A stretch of DNA of 64,000 nucleotides from Streptomyces sp. NBC_00285 (GCF_036174265.1 NZ_CP108055.1:5394001-5458000), one strand, 5' to 3'; counted from the stretch's first letter, positions 28,121 through 38,743 are shown. The notes: generated by a model not told the origin, from the sequence alone. Made by a program: numbers and translations.

Positions 28121-28735
28121 CTAGAAGGGGGGTTCGTCCGAGTAGCCGCCGCCACTGCCGCCGCTGCTGCTGCCGCCGCCGGAGTTTCCACCCCAGCCGC
28201 CGCCACCGCCGCCCTGGTTGCCACCGGCAGGAGCGCTGGTGGCCCACGGGTCCTCGGCGGGGGCACCGCCGCCTTGCTGACCGCCGCTGGGGCTACCGCC
28301 CCAGCTGCCGCCACCCTGGCCGCCACCGCTACCGCCGCCGTAACCACCCTGGCCACCTCGACCGGCACCGCCGGCCGTCTTGGTGACCTTGGCCGTGGCA
28401 CTGCGCAGGCTGGCGCCGACTTCCTCGACGTCCAGCTCGTAGACCGTGCGCTTGACGCCCTCGCGGTCCTCGTAGGACCGCTGCTTCAGCCGGCCCTGCA
28501 CGATGACGCGCATGCCTCGCTGGAGCGACTCGGCGACGTTCTCCGCTGCCTGACGCCAGACCGAGCAGGTCAGGAACAGGCTCTCGCCGTCCTTCCACTC
28601 GTTCGTCTGACGGTCGAAGGTGCGCGGGGTGGACGCGACACGGAACTTCGCGACCGCCGCACCGGAAGGGGTGAAGCGCAGCTCGGGGTCATCGACAAGA
28701 TTGCCGACGACCGTGATGACGGTCTCGCCTGCCAT
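28121..28735 (-). CDS. ssb: Single-stranded DNA-binding protein
   Basis: A 204-residue SSB. The OB fold spans residues 1-115 ([40 protein letters not shown]). A long Gly/Ser/Gln-rich linker follows, ending in the acidic SDEPPF tail, a C-terminal DEPPF tip that recruits replication and repair partners. It coats ssDNA at forks. Start ATG with GAGAGG upstream. This is the ssbA-type gene of the ribosomal operon; another ssb may exist elsewhere. Confidence 0.96.
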   Translation of the reverse strand: MAGETVITVVGNLVDDPELRFTPSGAAVAKFRVASTPRTFDRQTNEWKDGESLFLTCSVWRQAAENVAESLQRGMRVIVQGRLKQRSYEDREGVKRTVYELDVEEVGASLRSATAKVTKTAGGAGRGGQGGYGGGSGGGQGGGSWGGSPSGGQQGGGAPAEDPWATSAPAGGNQGGGGGGWGGNSGGGSSSGGSGGGYSDEPPF

Positions 28736-28813
28736 GGGGAACCTCTCGGCGGGTTTGCTGCTCTGGCTGCTTGGTTGCTGCTACTCGGATCCCGAGATCA
28801 GCTGAGCGGAAGC

Positions 28814-29104
28814 TCAGTGGGTCTCGGGGCGGAGGACCTTGGTCCGGAGGACCGACTCGTTCAGGTTCAGCTGTCGGTCGAGCTCCTTGACGACCGCAGG
28901 CTCGGCCTGCAGGTCGATGACCGAGTAGATGCCCTCGGGCTTCTTCTTGATCTCGTACGAGAGACGACGACGGCCCCAGGTGTCGACCTTCTCGACCTTT
29001 CCGTTGCCCTCACGGACGACGGAGAGGAAGTTCTCGATCAGGGGAGAGACAGCGCGCTCCTCCAGATCGGGGTCGAGGATGACCATCAACTCGTAGTGAC
29101 GCAT
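28814..29104 (-). CDS. rpsF: 30S ribosomal protein S6
   Basis: A 96-residue S6, beginning [20 protein letters not shown] and containing [21 protein letters not shown]6 pairs with S18 in the 30S platform. ATG at 29104 has a near-perfect AAAGGAGGTGG site. First gene of the operon with ssb, rpsR and rplI. A longer reading to 31009 on this strand is just an open frame and not the gene. Confidence 0.96.
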   Translation of the reverse strand: MRHYELMVILDPDLEERAVSPLIENFLSVVREGNGKVEKVDTWGRRRLSYEIKKKPEGIYSVIDLQAEPAVVKELDRQLNLNESVLRTKVLRPETH

Positions 29105-29366
29105 GTGGAACCCACCTCCTTTGGACTCAACGGCCACGGTCGTTCCGTGGCAGGAGGGTTGTGATGCGTACGCAAGGTATCGGCCGCCACTGACAATCGG
29201 GGCTTCCTCGCGGTAGTCCCGGTCGTGACATGGGCAGACACCCTGCAGACGGTACAGACTACCTGCACACCGGCTTCCGGTTGAAATCCGGTCGCTGGGA
29301 CCGTCACTCTGTACACATCGGGTGAGTACGGCGCTACGATGCGCCGCCTTCCGCAGGAGGTGCCCT

Positions 29367-29681
29367 ATGGCACAGGCAATGCGACCCAACACCGTCGGAG
29401 GCCTTTTCGCCACGGACGGAAAACCCCACCCTCTCCAGGACACCCTGCTCGCGGTGACCCTGGTGCTGGGTGTCACGGCATTCGTCACGGCGATGTTCGA
29501 CAACCTGCACCTGCTCAGCTCCTGGACCGGCCTGGTAGGCATCCTCACGGGTGCGTACGGCCAGTGGGTCTCGGAGACGACTCGTGAGCGCTTCGGGCTG
29601 ATCCTCGGTCTCGGCGCGTCCGCGATCGGCTTCTTCCTCGGCATGGCGCACGGCGGCCTCTTCGGTGGAGTCATCAGCTGA
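29367..29681 (+). CDS. Small membrane protein of unknown function
   Basis: A 104-residue protein with three hydrophobic segments ([53 protein letters not shown]). AGGAGG lies 6 bases before the ATG at 29367, so translation is well supported. It sits divergent from rpsF and upstream of femX; a promoter for both directions must lie in 29105-29366. I do not recognise a named family. Confidence 0.75.
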   Translation: MAQAMRPNTVGGLFATDGKPHPLQDTLLAVTLVLGVTAFVTAMFDNLHLLSSWTGLVGILTGAYGQWVSETTRERFGLILGLGASAIGFFLGMAHGGLFGGVIS

Positions 29682-29860
29682 CGCCACGGGCACCGTCCCC
29701 CTGACAACACCCAAAGCACCACGGAACACCCCGGTGGCCCACGAGCCGGGGCGCAGGTGCCGTACGCCCAGTCAGGGCGCTCGTAAGGCGCAGTAGGCTT
29801 CGGCGCGAGAGCCGGAGCCCCTGTACCCATGGGGACACACCAGCCCGAGGAGCGCCCCGA

Positions 29861-30979
29861 ATGAGCCTGACCCTGAGGACGATCAGCCGCGAGCAGCATC
29901 TGGCATACATCCAGAGCCTGCCGTCGGCGAGCCACATGCAGGTCCCGGCCTGGGCTGACGTCAAGGCGGAGTGGCGATCGGAGAGCCTCGGGTGGTTCGA
30001 CAAGGGCGGCGAACTGGTCGGCGCCGGCCTCGTCCTCTACCGGCAGCTGCCCAAGATCAAGCGCTACCTCGCCTATCTGCCCGAAGGCCCGGTCATCAAC
30101 TGGTTCGCGCCGAACCTGACCGACTGGCTGGAACCGATGCTGGCGCACCTCAAACACCAGGGCGCGTTCTCGGTGAAGATGGGGCCGCCGGTGATCATCC
30201 GGCGCTGGGAGGCCATCTCCATCAAGGCGGGCATCCAGAACCCGGACGTGAAGCGCCTGCGTGACATCGAGGCCGACTTCATCGAGCCGCGCGCCTTCGA
30301 AGTCGCCGACAAACTGCGCCGTATGGGCTGGCAGCAGGGCGAGGACGGGGGAGCCGGCTTCGGCGACGTACAGCCGCGCTACGTGTACCAGGTGCCGCTC
30401 GCGAACCGCTCCCTGGAAGAGGTCCACAAGAACTTCAACCAGCTGTGGCGCCGCAACATCAAGAAGGCCGAGAAAGCCGGCGTCGAGGTCGTCCAGGGCG
30501 GCTACCAGGACCTTGAGGAATGGCAGCGGCTGTACGAGATCACGGCGGTGCGCGACCACTTCCGGCCCCGACCGCTGTCGTACTTCCAGCGCATGTGGAC
30601 GGCCCTCAACACCGAGGACCCCAACCGGATGCGGCTGTACTTCGCCCGGCACGAGGGCGTGAACCTCTCTGCGGCCACCATGCTGATCGTCGGCGGACAC
30701 GTCTGGTACTCCTACGGTGCCTCCGACAACATCGGCCGCGAGGTCCGGCCCTCGAACGCGATGCAGTGGCGGATGCTGCGTGACGCCTACGCACTCGGCG
30801 CCACCGTGTACGACCTGCGGGGCATCTCCGACTCGCTGGACGAGACCGATCACCTGTTCGGCCTGATCCAGTTCAAGGTGGGCACGGGCGGCCAGGCCGC
30901 CGAGTACCTCGGCGAGTGGGACTTCCCGCTCAACAAGCTGCTCCACAAGGCCCTCGACATCTACATGTCGCGCCGCTGA
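29861..30979 (+). CDS. femX: FemX-type peptidoglycan-bridge aminoacyltransferase
   Basis: A 372-residue FemABX-family protein. Typical stretches are [20 protein letters not shown], the central [40 protein letters not shown], and the C-terminal [20 protein letters not shown] then [20 protein letters not shown]. FemX adds the first glycine of the peptide bridge to lipid II using Gly-tRNA. In S. coelicolor the homologue is tied to glycine-bridge formation and vancomycin resistance. ATG at 29861 follows GAGGAG. The alanine-racemase-like gene follows 74 bp later. Confidence 0.9.
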   Translation: MSLTLRTISREQHLAYIQSLPSASHMQVPAWADVKAEWRSESLGWFDKGGELVGAGLVLYRQLPKIKRYLAYLPEGPVINWFAPNLTDWLEPMLAHLKHQGAFSVKMGPPVIIRRWEAISIKAGIQNPDVKRLRDIEADFIEPRAFEVADKLRRMGWQQGEDGGAGFGDVQPRYVYQVPLANRSLEEVHKNFNQLWRRNIKKAEKAGVEVVQGGYQDLEEWQRLYEITAVRDHFRPRPLSYFQRMWTALNTEDPNRMRLYFARHEGVNLSAATMLIVGGHVWYSYGASDNIGREVRPSNAMQWRMLRDAYALGATVYDLRGISDSLDETDHLFGLIQFKVGTGGQAAEYLGEWDFPLNKLLHKALDIYMSRR

Positions 30980-31053
30980 CGTCGCGTTCTTCGCTTCAAT
31001 AGCTTCCATACCTCTGATACACCGCAGCCACCAGAAAGGTTCCGGGTCCGGCC

Positions 31054-32085
31054 ATGGCGCTCACGCTCTACGTCGACACCGCGCGCTGGCGTGCGCACCA
31101 CAAGCACGTGCAGGAGCAGTTCCCCGGACTCGTCCCGGTCTGCAAGGGCAACGGCTACGGCTTCGGGCACGAGCGGCTTGCCGAGGAGGCTACCCGGCTG
31201 GGCTCGGACGTCCTCGCCGTCGGCACGACCTACGAGGCCGCGCGGATCAAGGACTGGTTCGGCGGTGACCTGCTGGTGCTGACGCCGTACCGGCGGGGCG
31301 AGGAACCCGTACCGCTGCCCGACCGGGTCATCCGTTCCGTGTCGTCGATCGACGGGGTCTACGGCCTGGTCGGAGCCCGCGTGGTCATCGAGGTGATGTC
31401 CTCGATGAAGCGGCACGGCATCAGCGAGCAGGACCTGGCGCAGTTGCACGCCGCCATAGAGAACGTCCGCCTCGAAGGCTTCGCGATCCACCTGCCGCTG
31501 GACCGCACCGACGGCTCGGATGCCGTCGAGGAGGTCATCGGCTGGATGGACCGGCTGCGCGCGGCCCGCCTGCCGCTGCACACCATGTTCGTCAGCCACC
31601 TCAAGGCCGACGACCTGGCCCGGCTGCAGCAGCAGTTCCCGCAGACCCGCTTCCGCGCCCGCATCGGGACCCGGCTGTGGCTCGGGGACCACGACTCCAC
31701 CCAGTACCGCGGCGCGGTCCTGGATGTCACCCGCGTCGCCAAGGGGGACCGCTTCGGCTACCGGCAGCAGAAGGCGGCCTCCGACGGCTTCCTGGTCGTC
31801 GTGGCGGGCGGAACGTCACACGGTGTGGGCCTGGAGGCCCCGAAGGCCCTGCACGGGGTCATGCCGCGTGCCAAGGGCGTCGCCCGCGCCGGCCTGGCCA
31901 CGGTCAACCGGAACCTTTCTCCGTTCGTCTGGGACGGCAAGCAGCGCTGGTTCGCCGAGCCGCCGCACATGCAGGTCTCGATCCTCTTCGTCCCTTCCGA
32001 AGCCGCGGAGCCGAAGGTCGGCGAGGAACTCGTGGCCCACCTGCGGCACACCACCACACAGTTCGACCGGATCGTGGACCGCTGA
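31054..32085 (+). CDS. Alanine-racemase-like PLP protein
   Basis: A 343-residue fold-type III PLP protein. The lysine in [20 protein letters not shown] near residue 31 is the Schiff-base position, and [20 protein letters not shown] and [11 protein letters not shown] are further parts of the fold. The opposite tyrosine of true alanine racemases is not obvious, and the C-terminal domain looks short (343 residues). It may therefore be a racemase of another amino acid or a non-racemase. Proximity to femX suggests cell-wall chemistry. It is followed by a strong hairpin. Confidence 0.78.
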   Translation: MALTLYVDTARWRAHHKHVQEQFPGLVPVCKGNGYGFGHERLAEEATRLGSDVLAVGTTYEAARIKDWFGGDLLVLTPYRRGEEPVPLPDRVIRSVSSIDGVYGLVGARVVIEVMSSMKRHGISEQDLAQLHAAIENVRLEGFAIHLPLDRTDGSDAVEEVIGWMDRLRAARLPLHTMFVSHLKADDLARLQQQFPQTRFRARIGTRLWLGDHDSTQYRGAVLDVTRVAKGDRFGYRQQKAASDGFLVVVAGGTSHGVGLEAPKALHGVMPRAKGVARAGLATVNRNLSPFVWDGKQRWFAEPPHMQVSILFVPSEAAEPKVGEELVAHLRHTTTQFDRIVDR

Positions 32086-32105
32086 GACGTCGTAGAGGCA
32101 GCAAG

Positions 32106-32139
32106 AAGGCCGTACAGGAACTCTGCCCTGTACGGCCTT
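32106..32139. terminator. Bidirectional hairpin terminator
   Basis: AAGGCCGTACAGG near 32106-32118 pairs with CCTGTACGGCCTT at 32127-32139, with a T run, between the alanine-racemase-like gene and the convergent glycosyltransferase gene. Confidence 0.8.
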
Positions 32140-32167
32140 TCGCGTACGACACCCAGACGGCGTTCGC

Positions 32168-33670
32168 TCAGAGCGAACCGTCGGCCGCCTCCCGTTCGTT
32201 GCCCCACTCAACCTGCGGTCCGTCGAACTGGACGGCGTGCCGCGGCCGGTGGGCGGCGGCACCGAGCACGAAGGCGTCCGCCGCACCGTCGAGCACACCG
32301 CCCGAGGGATCGTCGTCACCGGCCCGCCGCACCACGTCCCGTTCCGGCATGAGGATGTCGCGCAGGACCATCGCGCAGAGGTACGCCGTGCCCATCAGAT
32401 GCAGGCCGATGGCCCAGTGATAGCCGTCGGTCGGCAGTCCCTTGTGGGCATCGCCGCTGGTCGTGTACGCGAGGTACATCCAGATCCCCAGGAAGTACGC
32501 CACCTCGCACGCCTGCCAGATGAGGAAGTCCCGCCACTTCGGCCTGGCCAGCACGGCCAGCGGCACCAACCACAGTACGTACTGCGGCGAATAGACCTTG
32601 TTGGTGAGGATGAACGCGGCGACGATCAGGAACGCGAGCTGGGCGAACCGCGGCCGGCGGGGAGCGGTCAGGGTCAGCGCCGCGATGCCCGCGCAGCTCA
32701 GCAGCATCAGCGACGTGGCGAGCGTGTTGACGGTGTCGGTGCTCAACGGGTCGCTGGAGTTCTGGGCGATGATCAGCCAGAAGGAGCCGAAGTCCACGCC
32801 CCGCTCCTGGCTGAACGTGTAGAACTTCGACCAGCCGTCGAAGGCGAAGAACATCACGGGCAGGTTCACCACGAGCCATGAGACGACCGTGCCGCCCAGG
32901 GCCTTGCCGAAGTCCCGCCACTTGCCCGCTCGCCAACAGAGCACGAACAGCGCCCCGAGCAGGAAGACGGGATAGAGCTTGGCGGCCGTGGCGAGCCCCA
33001 GGAGGACACCGAAGGCGAGCGAACGGCCCCGCGCCCACATCAGCATCGCGGAGGCCGTCAGAGCGACCGCCAGCAGGTCCCAGTTGATGGTGGCGGTCAG
33101 CGCGAAGGCGGGTGCCAGGGCGACCAGCAGGCCGTCCCAGGGGCGACGGGCATGCGTACGGCTCACGCAGACGACGATGATGGCCGCGCACACCATCAGC
33201 ATCCCTGCGTTGACCATCCAGTACCACTGCTCCTGGTCCTGGATGCTGCCGCTGCCGGGCGTGAGCCAGGCGGCGACCTCCATGAACACACCGGTCAGCA
33301 CCGGGTATTCGAGGTACTGCATGTCGCCGGGAAGCTTGTCGAAGTACGGGACGAGTCCGTCGGCGAAGCCGCGTCCCTGGTAGAGGTGGGGGATGTCCGA
33401 GTAGCACGCGTGGGTGTACTGGGAGCTGGCACCGAAGAACCAGCCGCCGTTGTAGCAGGGCGCCTTCTGGACCAGGCCGAGCGCGAACAAGCCGATGGCC
33501 ACGAGTGCGATGACCCGGACGGGGGTCCACCAGGACGTCCCCAGCAGGGCACGCCGCCCGAGAGGGCCACCGATGAACTCGCTGCCGTTCCTGGAGATCT
33601 CGTCGTCCTTGGTCGGACGCACTGGCTCCGACTCGTGCACGCTCGCTGGCGTCGATTCAGCACTGGGCAT
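32168..33670 (-). CDS. Polyprenol-linked membrane glycosyltransferase (GT87-like)
   Basis: A ~500-residue multipass membrane protein of the GT87-like (DUF2029) class. A cytoplasmic N-terminus of about 45 residues precedes the first helix (WWTPVRVIALVAIGLFALG). The stretches DIPHLYQGRGFADGLVPYFD and EYPVLTGVFMEVAAWLT form the usual extracytoplasmic catalytic loop region with acidic residues. Further helices continue to residue ~440. It probably transfers mannose or a related sugar from a lipid carrier in the envelope. ATG at 33670 has AGGA 8 bases upstream. Confidence 0.82.
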   Translation of the reverse strand: MPSAESTPASVHESEPVRPTKDDEISRNGSEFIGGPLGRRALLGTSWWTPVRVIALVAIGLFALGLVQKAPCYNGGWFFGASSQYTHACYSDIPHLYQGRGFADGLVPYFDKLPGDMQYLEYPVLTGVFMEVAAWLTPGSGSIQDQEQWYWMVNAGMLMVCAAIIVVCVSRTHARRPWDGLLVALAPAFALTATINWDLLAVALTASAMLMWARGRSLAFGVLLGLATAAKLYPVFLLGALFVLCWRAGKWRDFGKALGGTVVSWLVVNLPVMFFAFDGWSKFYTFSQERGVDFGSFWLIIAQNSSDPLSTDTVNTLATSLMLLSCAGIAALTLTAPRRPRFAQLAFLIVAAFILTNKVYSPQYVLWLVPLAVLARPKWRDFLIWQACEVAYFLGIWMYLAYTTSGDAHKGLPTDGYHWAIGLHLMGTAYLCAMVLRDILMPERDVVRRAGDDDPSGGVLDGAADAFVLGAAAHRPRHAVQFDGPQVEWGNEREAADGSL

Positions 33671-33828
33671 GCCGCACATCCTGCCGTACGAGGCTGGGAG
33701 CACGCCGTGGGCTACGGGGAAGCGGCCGCCGGACCATGGACTTCAGGTGATGACGGGAAAGCACAGAGGCGCATCCGCGGCCACGAAGGGCCCGAATGCG
33801 CCTCATGTGAGACAGAGCAGGGAGCGTG

Positions 33829-36507
33829 CTATCCGCTCGATCCTCCGAACAGCCCCCCGTTGCCGTTCCCGTTGGTGTTGCCGCCGTTCTCATCCGTCGA
33901 TGTGGCCGTCGGTGTCGAGGACACGCCTCCGTCGGTGCCACCGTTGTCGGTGCCGCCCGAGTCGGTGCACTGCCAGGAGAACCGGCAGGACTCGGTCGGC
34001 GTGGGCGTCGGAGTCGGTGTCGGGGTGGGCGTCGGAGTCGGTGTCGGGGTGGGCGACTCGGTCTCCGTGGGCGTCGGAGTGGGCGTCGGGGTGGGATCGT
34101 CGTTGAGGATCTCGCCGATGGCCTCCGGCGTCGGGAAGTCCACGGACTTCTCGCCCTTCAGCGCCTGCTCCATGTAGTCGTGCCAGATCTCGGACGGGAA
34201 CGAGGCGCCGTGGATCTTCTCCTGGCCGCCCGTGCCGTACATCTCCAGGAACGTGCGATTCTTCTTGGTCTCGTCGTCGTCCAGCCGGAACATGATGATC
34301 GAGGTGGACAGCTGTGGGGTGTACCCCACGAACAACGCGGACTTGTTCTTGTCGGTGGTACCGGTCTTCCCCGCCACCTCACGGCCGGCCAGCTGGGCGT
34401 TGGTACCGGTGCCCTTGTCGACCACGGTCTTGAGGACGTCGGTGACGTTGTCGGCGACCTTCTTCTCGAAGGCCTGCGTCGGCTTCGCCCGGTGGGTGAA
34501 GATGTCGCCGTCCTTGCTCGTCACACTCTCGACCGAGTACGGCTCGTTCTGCTTGCCGCTGGCCGCGAAGGTGGCGTACGCGCCCGCCATACGAATGGCG
34601 CTGGGGTCGGAGATACCGATGGAGAAGGACGGGAAGCTGGTACCGGCCAGGCTGTTCTCCTTGAGACCGGCATCCATGGCCGCCTCCTTCACCTTGTCCA
34701 GGCCGACATCCATGCCGAGCTGCACGAAGGCGGAGTTCACCGACTCCCGCATCGCCTCACGCAGGTCGATCTGGTACTTGGGAGGAGAGCCGTAGGACTC
34801 CTTGCCGTCGTTCTCCTGGTTCCACTCCTTGCCCTCCTCGTTCTCCCAGATCGAACCGTCGTAGTTCTTGATCTTGAGGCCGTTCTCGCCGCTGAACAGG
34901 CTCTTCGCGTTGACGACCGTGCGCTCGTCCTGCGCCTGGCTCTCCCCCAGGTCCGGGTCGCGCACTCCCCACTTCATCGCCGCCGCGAGCACGAACGCCT
35001 TGAACGTCGAACCGACCTGGGCGCCGGTCGAGTCGCAGTTGTTGGCGAAGTGCTTGGTCGCGTCCTCACCTCCGTAGCAGGCCCGGATCGCACCGGTGGC
35101 CGGCTCCACGGACGCCCCGCCGAACTGAACGTAGGTGTCCTTGGTCGGCCGCTTCTTCGGGTCGATGTTCTCCTTGCGGACCTTCGCGACGGCTGCCTCG
35201 AGTTCGTTGACCTTGTTCTTGTCGAAGGTCGTGTAGATCGAGAAGCCGCCCTGTTGGAACTTGTCGGCGCTGATGATCTTGTTGTTGATCAGGTACGCCT
35301 TGGCGAGGTCGACCAGATAGCCGATCTGTCCCTTGAGCTGGGTGTTGGACCGGGGGTTCTGCGACTTGGGAAGCGTCCTGTACTTGGCCCGGTCCGCCGC
35401 GCCGAGGTGGCCGTACTCGACCATCTTGTCGAGGGTGTTCTGCATCTGCCGCAGGGCCCGCGCGCTGTTGGCCGCAGGCGTGGCATTCGTCGGATCGATG
35501 GACGGCGCGCCCGCCGGGTCGTAATACGTGGCGCCCTTGAGCGTGGCGGCAAGGAAGGCGCACTCGCCCGGGTTCAGATTCTTGGCGTCCTTGTTGAAGT
35601 ACGCGCGCGCGGCCGCCTGGATGCCGTAGGCGTTGCGGCCGTAGTACGCGGAGTTGAGGTAGCCCGCCATGATGTCGTCCTTCTTGACCGTGGCACCCAC
35701 CTTGATGGAGATGAAGATCTCCTTGAACTTGCGGGTGATGGTCTGGGACTGGTCATCGAGGCGTGCGTTCTTGACGTACTGCTGGGTGATGGTGGAGCCA
35801 CCCTGTGTGTTGCCGCCCCTGGCCATGTTGAACACGGCGCGGGCGATGCCCTTGGGGTCGATGCCGCTGTCGGTGTAGAAGGTCTTGTTCTCCTGCGAAA
35901 CGACGGCGTATTGCATCGCCTTCGGGATCTGCGCGAGATTGATGATCTGACGGTTCGTCTCACCACCGGTGGAGACCATCTCGGTCTTGTCGGACCAGTA
36001 GTAGACGTTGTTCTGCGCCGTCGCGGTGTCAGCGACTTTGGGAACGCTCACCAGTGCGTACCCGACGCCGGCGACCGCGACCAAGCCTCCGACAAAGCCG
36101 ATGAACAGCCCCGTCACCAGCTTCCAGGACGGCACCCAGCGCGCCACCCCGTACTTGCCCGCGCGCGGATAGTCGATGAGCCGCTTCCTGCCGGCATCGG
36201 AAGCACGTCCCCGACCGGTCGGGGACCCGCGTCGGCCTCCACGGACCGGCTCTGCCCCTCGGCGGCGACCACCGCCCGTGCTTCTCTGGGCCGCCCGACG
36301 GGCCTCGGTACGGCTGCCGGGCAGACGGTCGTCGCCTCCCGGACCATAAGCCGACTCCTGGGAGCTCGTCCCATAGGAGTCGGCAAGAGATCCGGTGGCG
36401 CCTCGCGGAGCGGCGCGGCGGCCGGAGGACGAGCCGGACTGGCCGCGTCGGGCCGCGGCACGTCCGCCACCCTGCGGCTGCGGCGGTTTGCGACGGTGCT
36501 CGCTCAT
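33829..36507 (-). CDS. Class A penicillin-binding protein (bifunctional)
   Basis: An 892-residue PBP. A basic, low-complexity cytoplasmic tail (~125 residues) precedes one anchor helix (VTGLFIGFVGGLVAVAGVGY). The GT51 glycosyltransferase follows (VSQENKTFYTDSGIDPKGI, RGGNTQGGSTITQQYVKN). The transpeptidase has SxxK in VGSTFKAF near residue 500, SxN in ESVNSAFVQL, and KTG in VAGKTGTTDKNKSALF near 710. A Pro-Thr repeat tail with two cysteines closes the protein. It polymerises and cross-links peptidoglycan outside the membrane. ATG at 36507 has GAGGAG 10 bases upstream. Confidence 0.94.
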   Translation of the reverse strand: MSEHRRKPPQPQGGGRAAARRGQSGSSSGRRAAPRGATGSLADSYGTSSQESAYGPGGDDRLPGSRTEARRAAQRSTGGGRRRGAEPVRGGRRGSPTGRGRASDAGRKRLIDYPRAGKYGVARWVPSWKLVTGLFIGFVGGLVAVAGVGYALVSVPKVADTATAQNNVYYWSDKTEMVSTGGETNRQIINLAQIPKAMQYAVVSQENKTFYTDSGIDPKGIARAVFNMARGGNTQGGSTITQQYVKNARLDDQSQTITRKFKEIFISIKVGATVKKDDIMAGYLNSAYYGRNAYGIQAAARAYFNKDAKNLNPGECAFLAATLKGATYYDPAGAPSIDPTNATPAANSARALRQMQNTLDKMVEYGHLGAADRAKYRTLPKSQNPRSNTQLKGQIGYLVDLAKAYLINNKIISADKFQQGGFSIYTTFDKNKVNELEAAVAKVRKENIDPKKRPTKDTYVQFGGASVEPATGAIRACYGGEDATKHFANNCDSTGAQVGSTFKAFVLAAAMKWGVRDPDLGESQAQDERTVVNAKSLFSGENGLKIKNYDGSIWENEEGKEWNQENDGKESYGSPPKYQIDLREAMRESVNSAFVQLGMDVGLDKVKEAAMDAGLKENSLAGTSFPSFSIGISDPSAIRMAGAYATFAASGKQNEPYSVESVTSKDGDIFTHRAKPTQAFEKKVADNVTDVLKTVVDKGTGTNAQLAGREVAGKTGTTDKNKSALFVGYTPQLSTSIIMFRLDDDETKKNRTFLEMYGTGGQEKIHGASFPSEIWHDYMEQALKGEKSVDFPTPEAIGEILNDDPTPTPTPTPTETESPTPTPTPTPTPTPTPTPTPTESCRFSWQCTDSGGTDNGGTDGGVSSTPTATSTDENGGNTNGNGNGGLFGGSSG
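34001..34048. repeat. 24-bp tandem repeat encoding the PBP Pro-Thr tail
   Basis: Two identical 24-bp units (34001-34024 and 34025-34048), with degenerate continuation to about 34096, encode the alternating Pro-Thr tail on the minus strand. The copy number could vary between strains. Confidence 0.8.
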
Positions 36508-36810
36508 CGAACGACTACTCCTCGGGCAGGCGCACCTTTGCGCGCCTGGAAACGGCGACTGGTTTCCGGTCCCCCCGAAGTACGGATGTGGTCGGTTCCG
36601 CATTCATCCGTACTGCACCCGGAACACCGACGCCCCCCAGGCGTCACTCGGCTCCCGGTGGTGTGCATGCCGCACAGACTACGCACCGTCAAAACCTGCC
36701 GAGCTCCGAAGTTCACCCCAAATCAGGCAACTTGGATCACATGAATCATTGATGTGATCCCGTTCACCGTCCTCCCACTTGTCCCTTCCGGAAGGCCGTT
36801 CTATCGTCTT

Positions 36811-36831
36811 GATGTATCGAGTCGATACATC
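36811..36831. promoter_or_regulatory. Perfect 21-bp palindrome, candidate PadR operator
   Basis: GATGTATCGA-G-TCGATACATC, ten-bp perfect arms with a single central base, about 29 bp upstream of the padR start and in the divergent gap with the PBP gene. PadR proteins commonly bind ATGTAT-type palindromes at their own promoters, so autoregulation, and control of the downstream ino1, is likely. Confidence 0.75.
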
Positions 36832-36859
36832 GGTGCGAGACAGAGACGAGGAGGCGACG

Positions 36860-37540
36860 ATGAGCCGGCGTGCCGGGATCCTCGAATTCGCCGTACTCGG
36901 CCTGCTCCGCGAGTCCCCGATGCACGGCTATGAGCTGCGTAAACGCCTCAACACGTCACTGGGCGTGTTCCGTGCGTTCAGCTACGGCACGCTCTACCCC
37001 TGCCTCAAGACACTGGTCGTCAACGGCTGGTTGATCGAGGAACCGGGGAACACCACCGAGGACGCCCTCGCCGCACCACTCACAGGACGTCGCGCCAAGA
37101 TCGTCTATCGGTTGACGGCGGAAGGTAAGGAGCACTTCGAGGAGCTGCTCTCGCAGACCGGCCCCGACGCGTACGAGGACGAGCATTTCGCCGCTCGTTT
37201 CGCCTTCTTCGGGCAGACCTCACGCGACGTCCGCATGCGAGTCCTCGAAGGCCGCCGCAGCCGGCTGGAGGAGCGCCTGGAGAAGATGAGTGCCTCGCTG
37301 GCACGCACCCGGGAGCGCCTCGACGACTACACGCTTGAGCTCCAGCGCCACGGGATGGAGTCCGTGGAGCGCGAAGTGCGCTGGCTGAACGAGCTCATCG
37401 AGAGCGAGCGGGCCGGCCGGAACCTGAAGGGTCCCGGCCATGGAGAGCCCACTCGCGACACCACAGAGGGAGCGCCGGGCGTCCTGCCCCGGCCCGGGGA
37501 CACCCCCGGGCCGGATACGCCCGGCGACACCACCACGTGA
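36860..37540 (+). CDS. PadR-family transcriptional regulator
   Basis: A 226-residue protein with an N-terminal winged helix ([58 protein letters not shown]) and a C-terminal dimerising helical domain that continues through [20 protein letters not shown]. The tail is Pro/Gly-rich. ATG at 36860 has GAGGAGG upstream. It precedes ino1 by 44 bp on the same strand, and a perfect palindrome lies upstream, so it likely controls its own operon with ino1. Confidence 0.9.
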   Translation: MSRRAGILEFAVLGLLRESPMHGYELRKRLNTSLGVFRAFSYGTLYPCLKTLVVNGWLIEEPGNTTEDALAAPLTGRRAKIVYRLTAEGKEHFEELLSQTGPDAYEDEHFAARFAFFGQTSRDVRMRVLEGRRSRLEERLEKMSASLARTRERLDDYTLELQRHGMESVEREVRWLNELIESERAGRNLKGPGHGEPTRDTTEGAPGVLPRPGDTPGPDTPGDTTT

Positions 37541-37584
37541 GGTCCCTGCCAGGGCCTCACTCGTACACACAGGGAGCAACCGGA

Positions 37585-38667
37585 ATGGGTTCGGTGCGCG
37601 TAGCCATCGTCGGCGTGGGCAACTGTGCCGCGTCACTGGTGCAGGGAGTCGAGTACTACAAGGACGCCGATCCGGCGTCGAAGGTCCCCGGCCTGATGCA
37701 CGTCCAGTTCGGCGAGTACCACGTCGGTGACGTCGAGTTCGTCGCCGCCTTCGACGTCGACGCGAAGAAGGTCGGCCTCGACCTCTCGGACGCCATCGGT
37801 GCCAGCGAGAACAACACGATCAAGATCTGCGACGTCCCGAACAAGGGCGTCGCGGTACAGCGTGGCCACACGCTCGACGGCCTCGGCAAGTACTACCGCG
37901 AGACCATCGAGGAGTCCGCCGAGACCCCTGTCGACATCGTTCAGATCCTGAAGGACAAGCAGGTCGACGTCCTCGTCTGCTATCTGCCGGTCGGCTCCGA
38001 GGACGCGGCGAAGTTCTACGCCCAGTGCGCCATCGACGCCAAGGTCGCCTTCGTCAACGCCCTTCCGGTCTTCATCGCCGGCACCAAGGAGTGGGCGGAC
38101 AAGTTCACCGAGGCGGGCGTCCCGATCATCGGCGACGACATCAAGTCCCAGGTCGGCGCCACCATCACGCACCGCGTGATGGCCAAGCTGTTCGAGGACC
38201 GTGGTGTCCGTCTTGAGCGCACCATGCAGCTCAACGTCGGCGGCAACATGGACTTCAAGAACATGCTGGAGCGGGACCGCCTCGAGTCGAAGAAGATCTC
38301 GAAGACGCAGGCGGTCACCTCACAGATTCCCGACCGCGACATGGGCGCGAAGAACGTCCACATCGGCCCGTCGGACTATGTGGCCTGGCTGGACGACCGC
38401 AAGTGGGCGTACGTCCGTCTTGAGGGCCGTGCCTTCGGTGACGTCCCGCTGAACCTGGAGTACAAGCTCGAGGTCTGGGACTCCCCGAACTCAGCCGGTG
38501 TCATCATTGACGCCCTGCGTGCCGCGAAGATCGCCAAGGACCGCGGCATCGGCGGCCCGATCCTTTCGGCGTCCTCGTACTTCATGAAGTCCCCGCCGGT
38601 CCAGTACTTCGACGACGAGGCCTACGACAACGTCGAGAAGTTCATCAAGGGCGAGGTCGAGCGCTAG
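37585..38667 (+). CDS. ino1: Myo-inositol-1-phosphate synthase
   Basis: A 360-residue enzyme that converts glucose-6-phosphate to inositol-1-phosphate with NAD+, feeding mycothiol and phosphatidylinositol. The Rossmann start is [20 protein letters not shown]; further motifs are [54 protein letters not shown], and [15 protein letters not shown]. Start ATG at 37585 has GGGAG upstream. A strong hairpin follows. Confidence 0.94.
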   Translation: MGSVRVAIVGVGNCAASLVQGVEYYKDADPASKVPGLMHVQFGEYHVGDVEFVAAFDVDAKKVGLDLSDAIGASENNTIKICDVPNKGVAVQRGHTLDGLGKYYRETIEESAETPVDIVQILKDKQVDVLVCYLPVGSEDAAKFYAQCAIDAKVAFVNALPVFIAGTKEWADKFTEAGVPIIGDDIKSQVGATITHRVMAKLFEDRGVRLERTMQLNVGGNMDFKNMLERDRLESKKISKTQAVTSQIPDRDMGAKNVHIGPSDYVAWLDDRKWAYVRLEGRAFGDVPLNLEYKLEVWDSPNSAGVIIDALRAAKIAKDRGIGGPILSASSYFMKSPPVQYFDDEAYDNVEKFIKGEVER

Positions 38668-38743
38668 AGAAGCAGGGCACAGTGCGCTGGTGAGACAGAG
38701 CATCACGGGCTGAGGCTCATCCAAACGCTCCTGCCAGGGCTGT

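Noticed and set aside
28121..28735. Gly-rich tail of SSB as a repeat or CRISPR-like array
   Set aside because: It is a low-complexity protein linker with no spacer-repeat structure.
28814..31009. A 731-codon reading through rpsF
   Set aside because: Only the last 96 codons are S6; the rest is antisense to femX and the small membrane gene.
33995..34096. PBP tail repeats as a CRISPR array
   Set aside because: Units are contiguous and encode Pro-Thr; there are no spacers.
33826..36744. A 972-codon open frame on the plus strand antisense to the PBP gene
   Set aside because: It reads as an arginine/valine/leucine-rich nonsense protein mirrored from the minus-strand PBP, has no ribosome-binding site and no recognisable domain. 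High G+C keeps antisense frames open.
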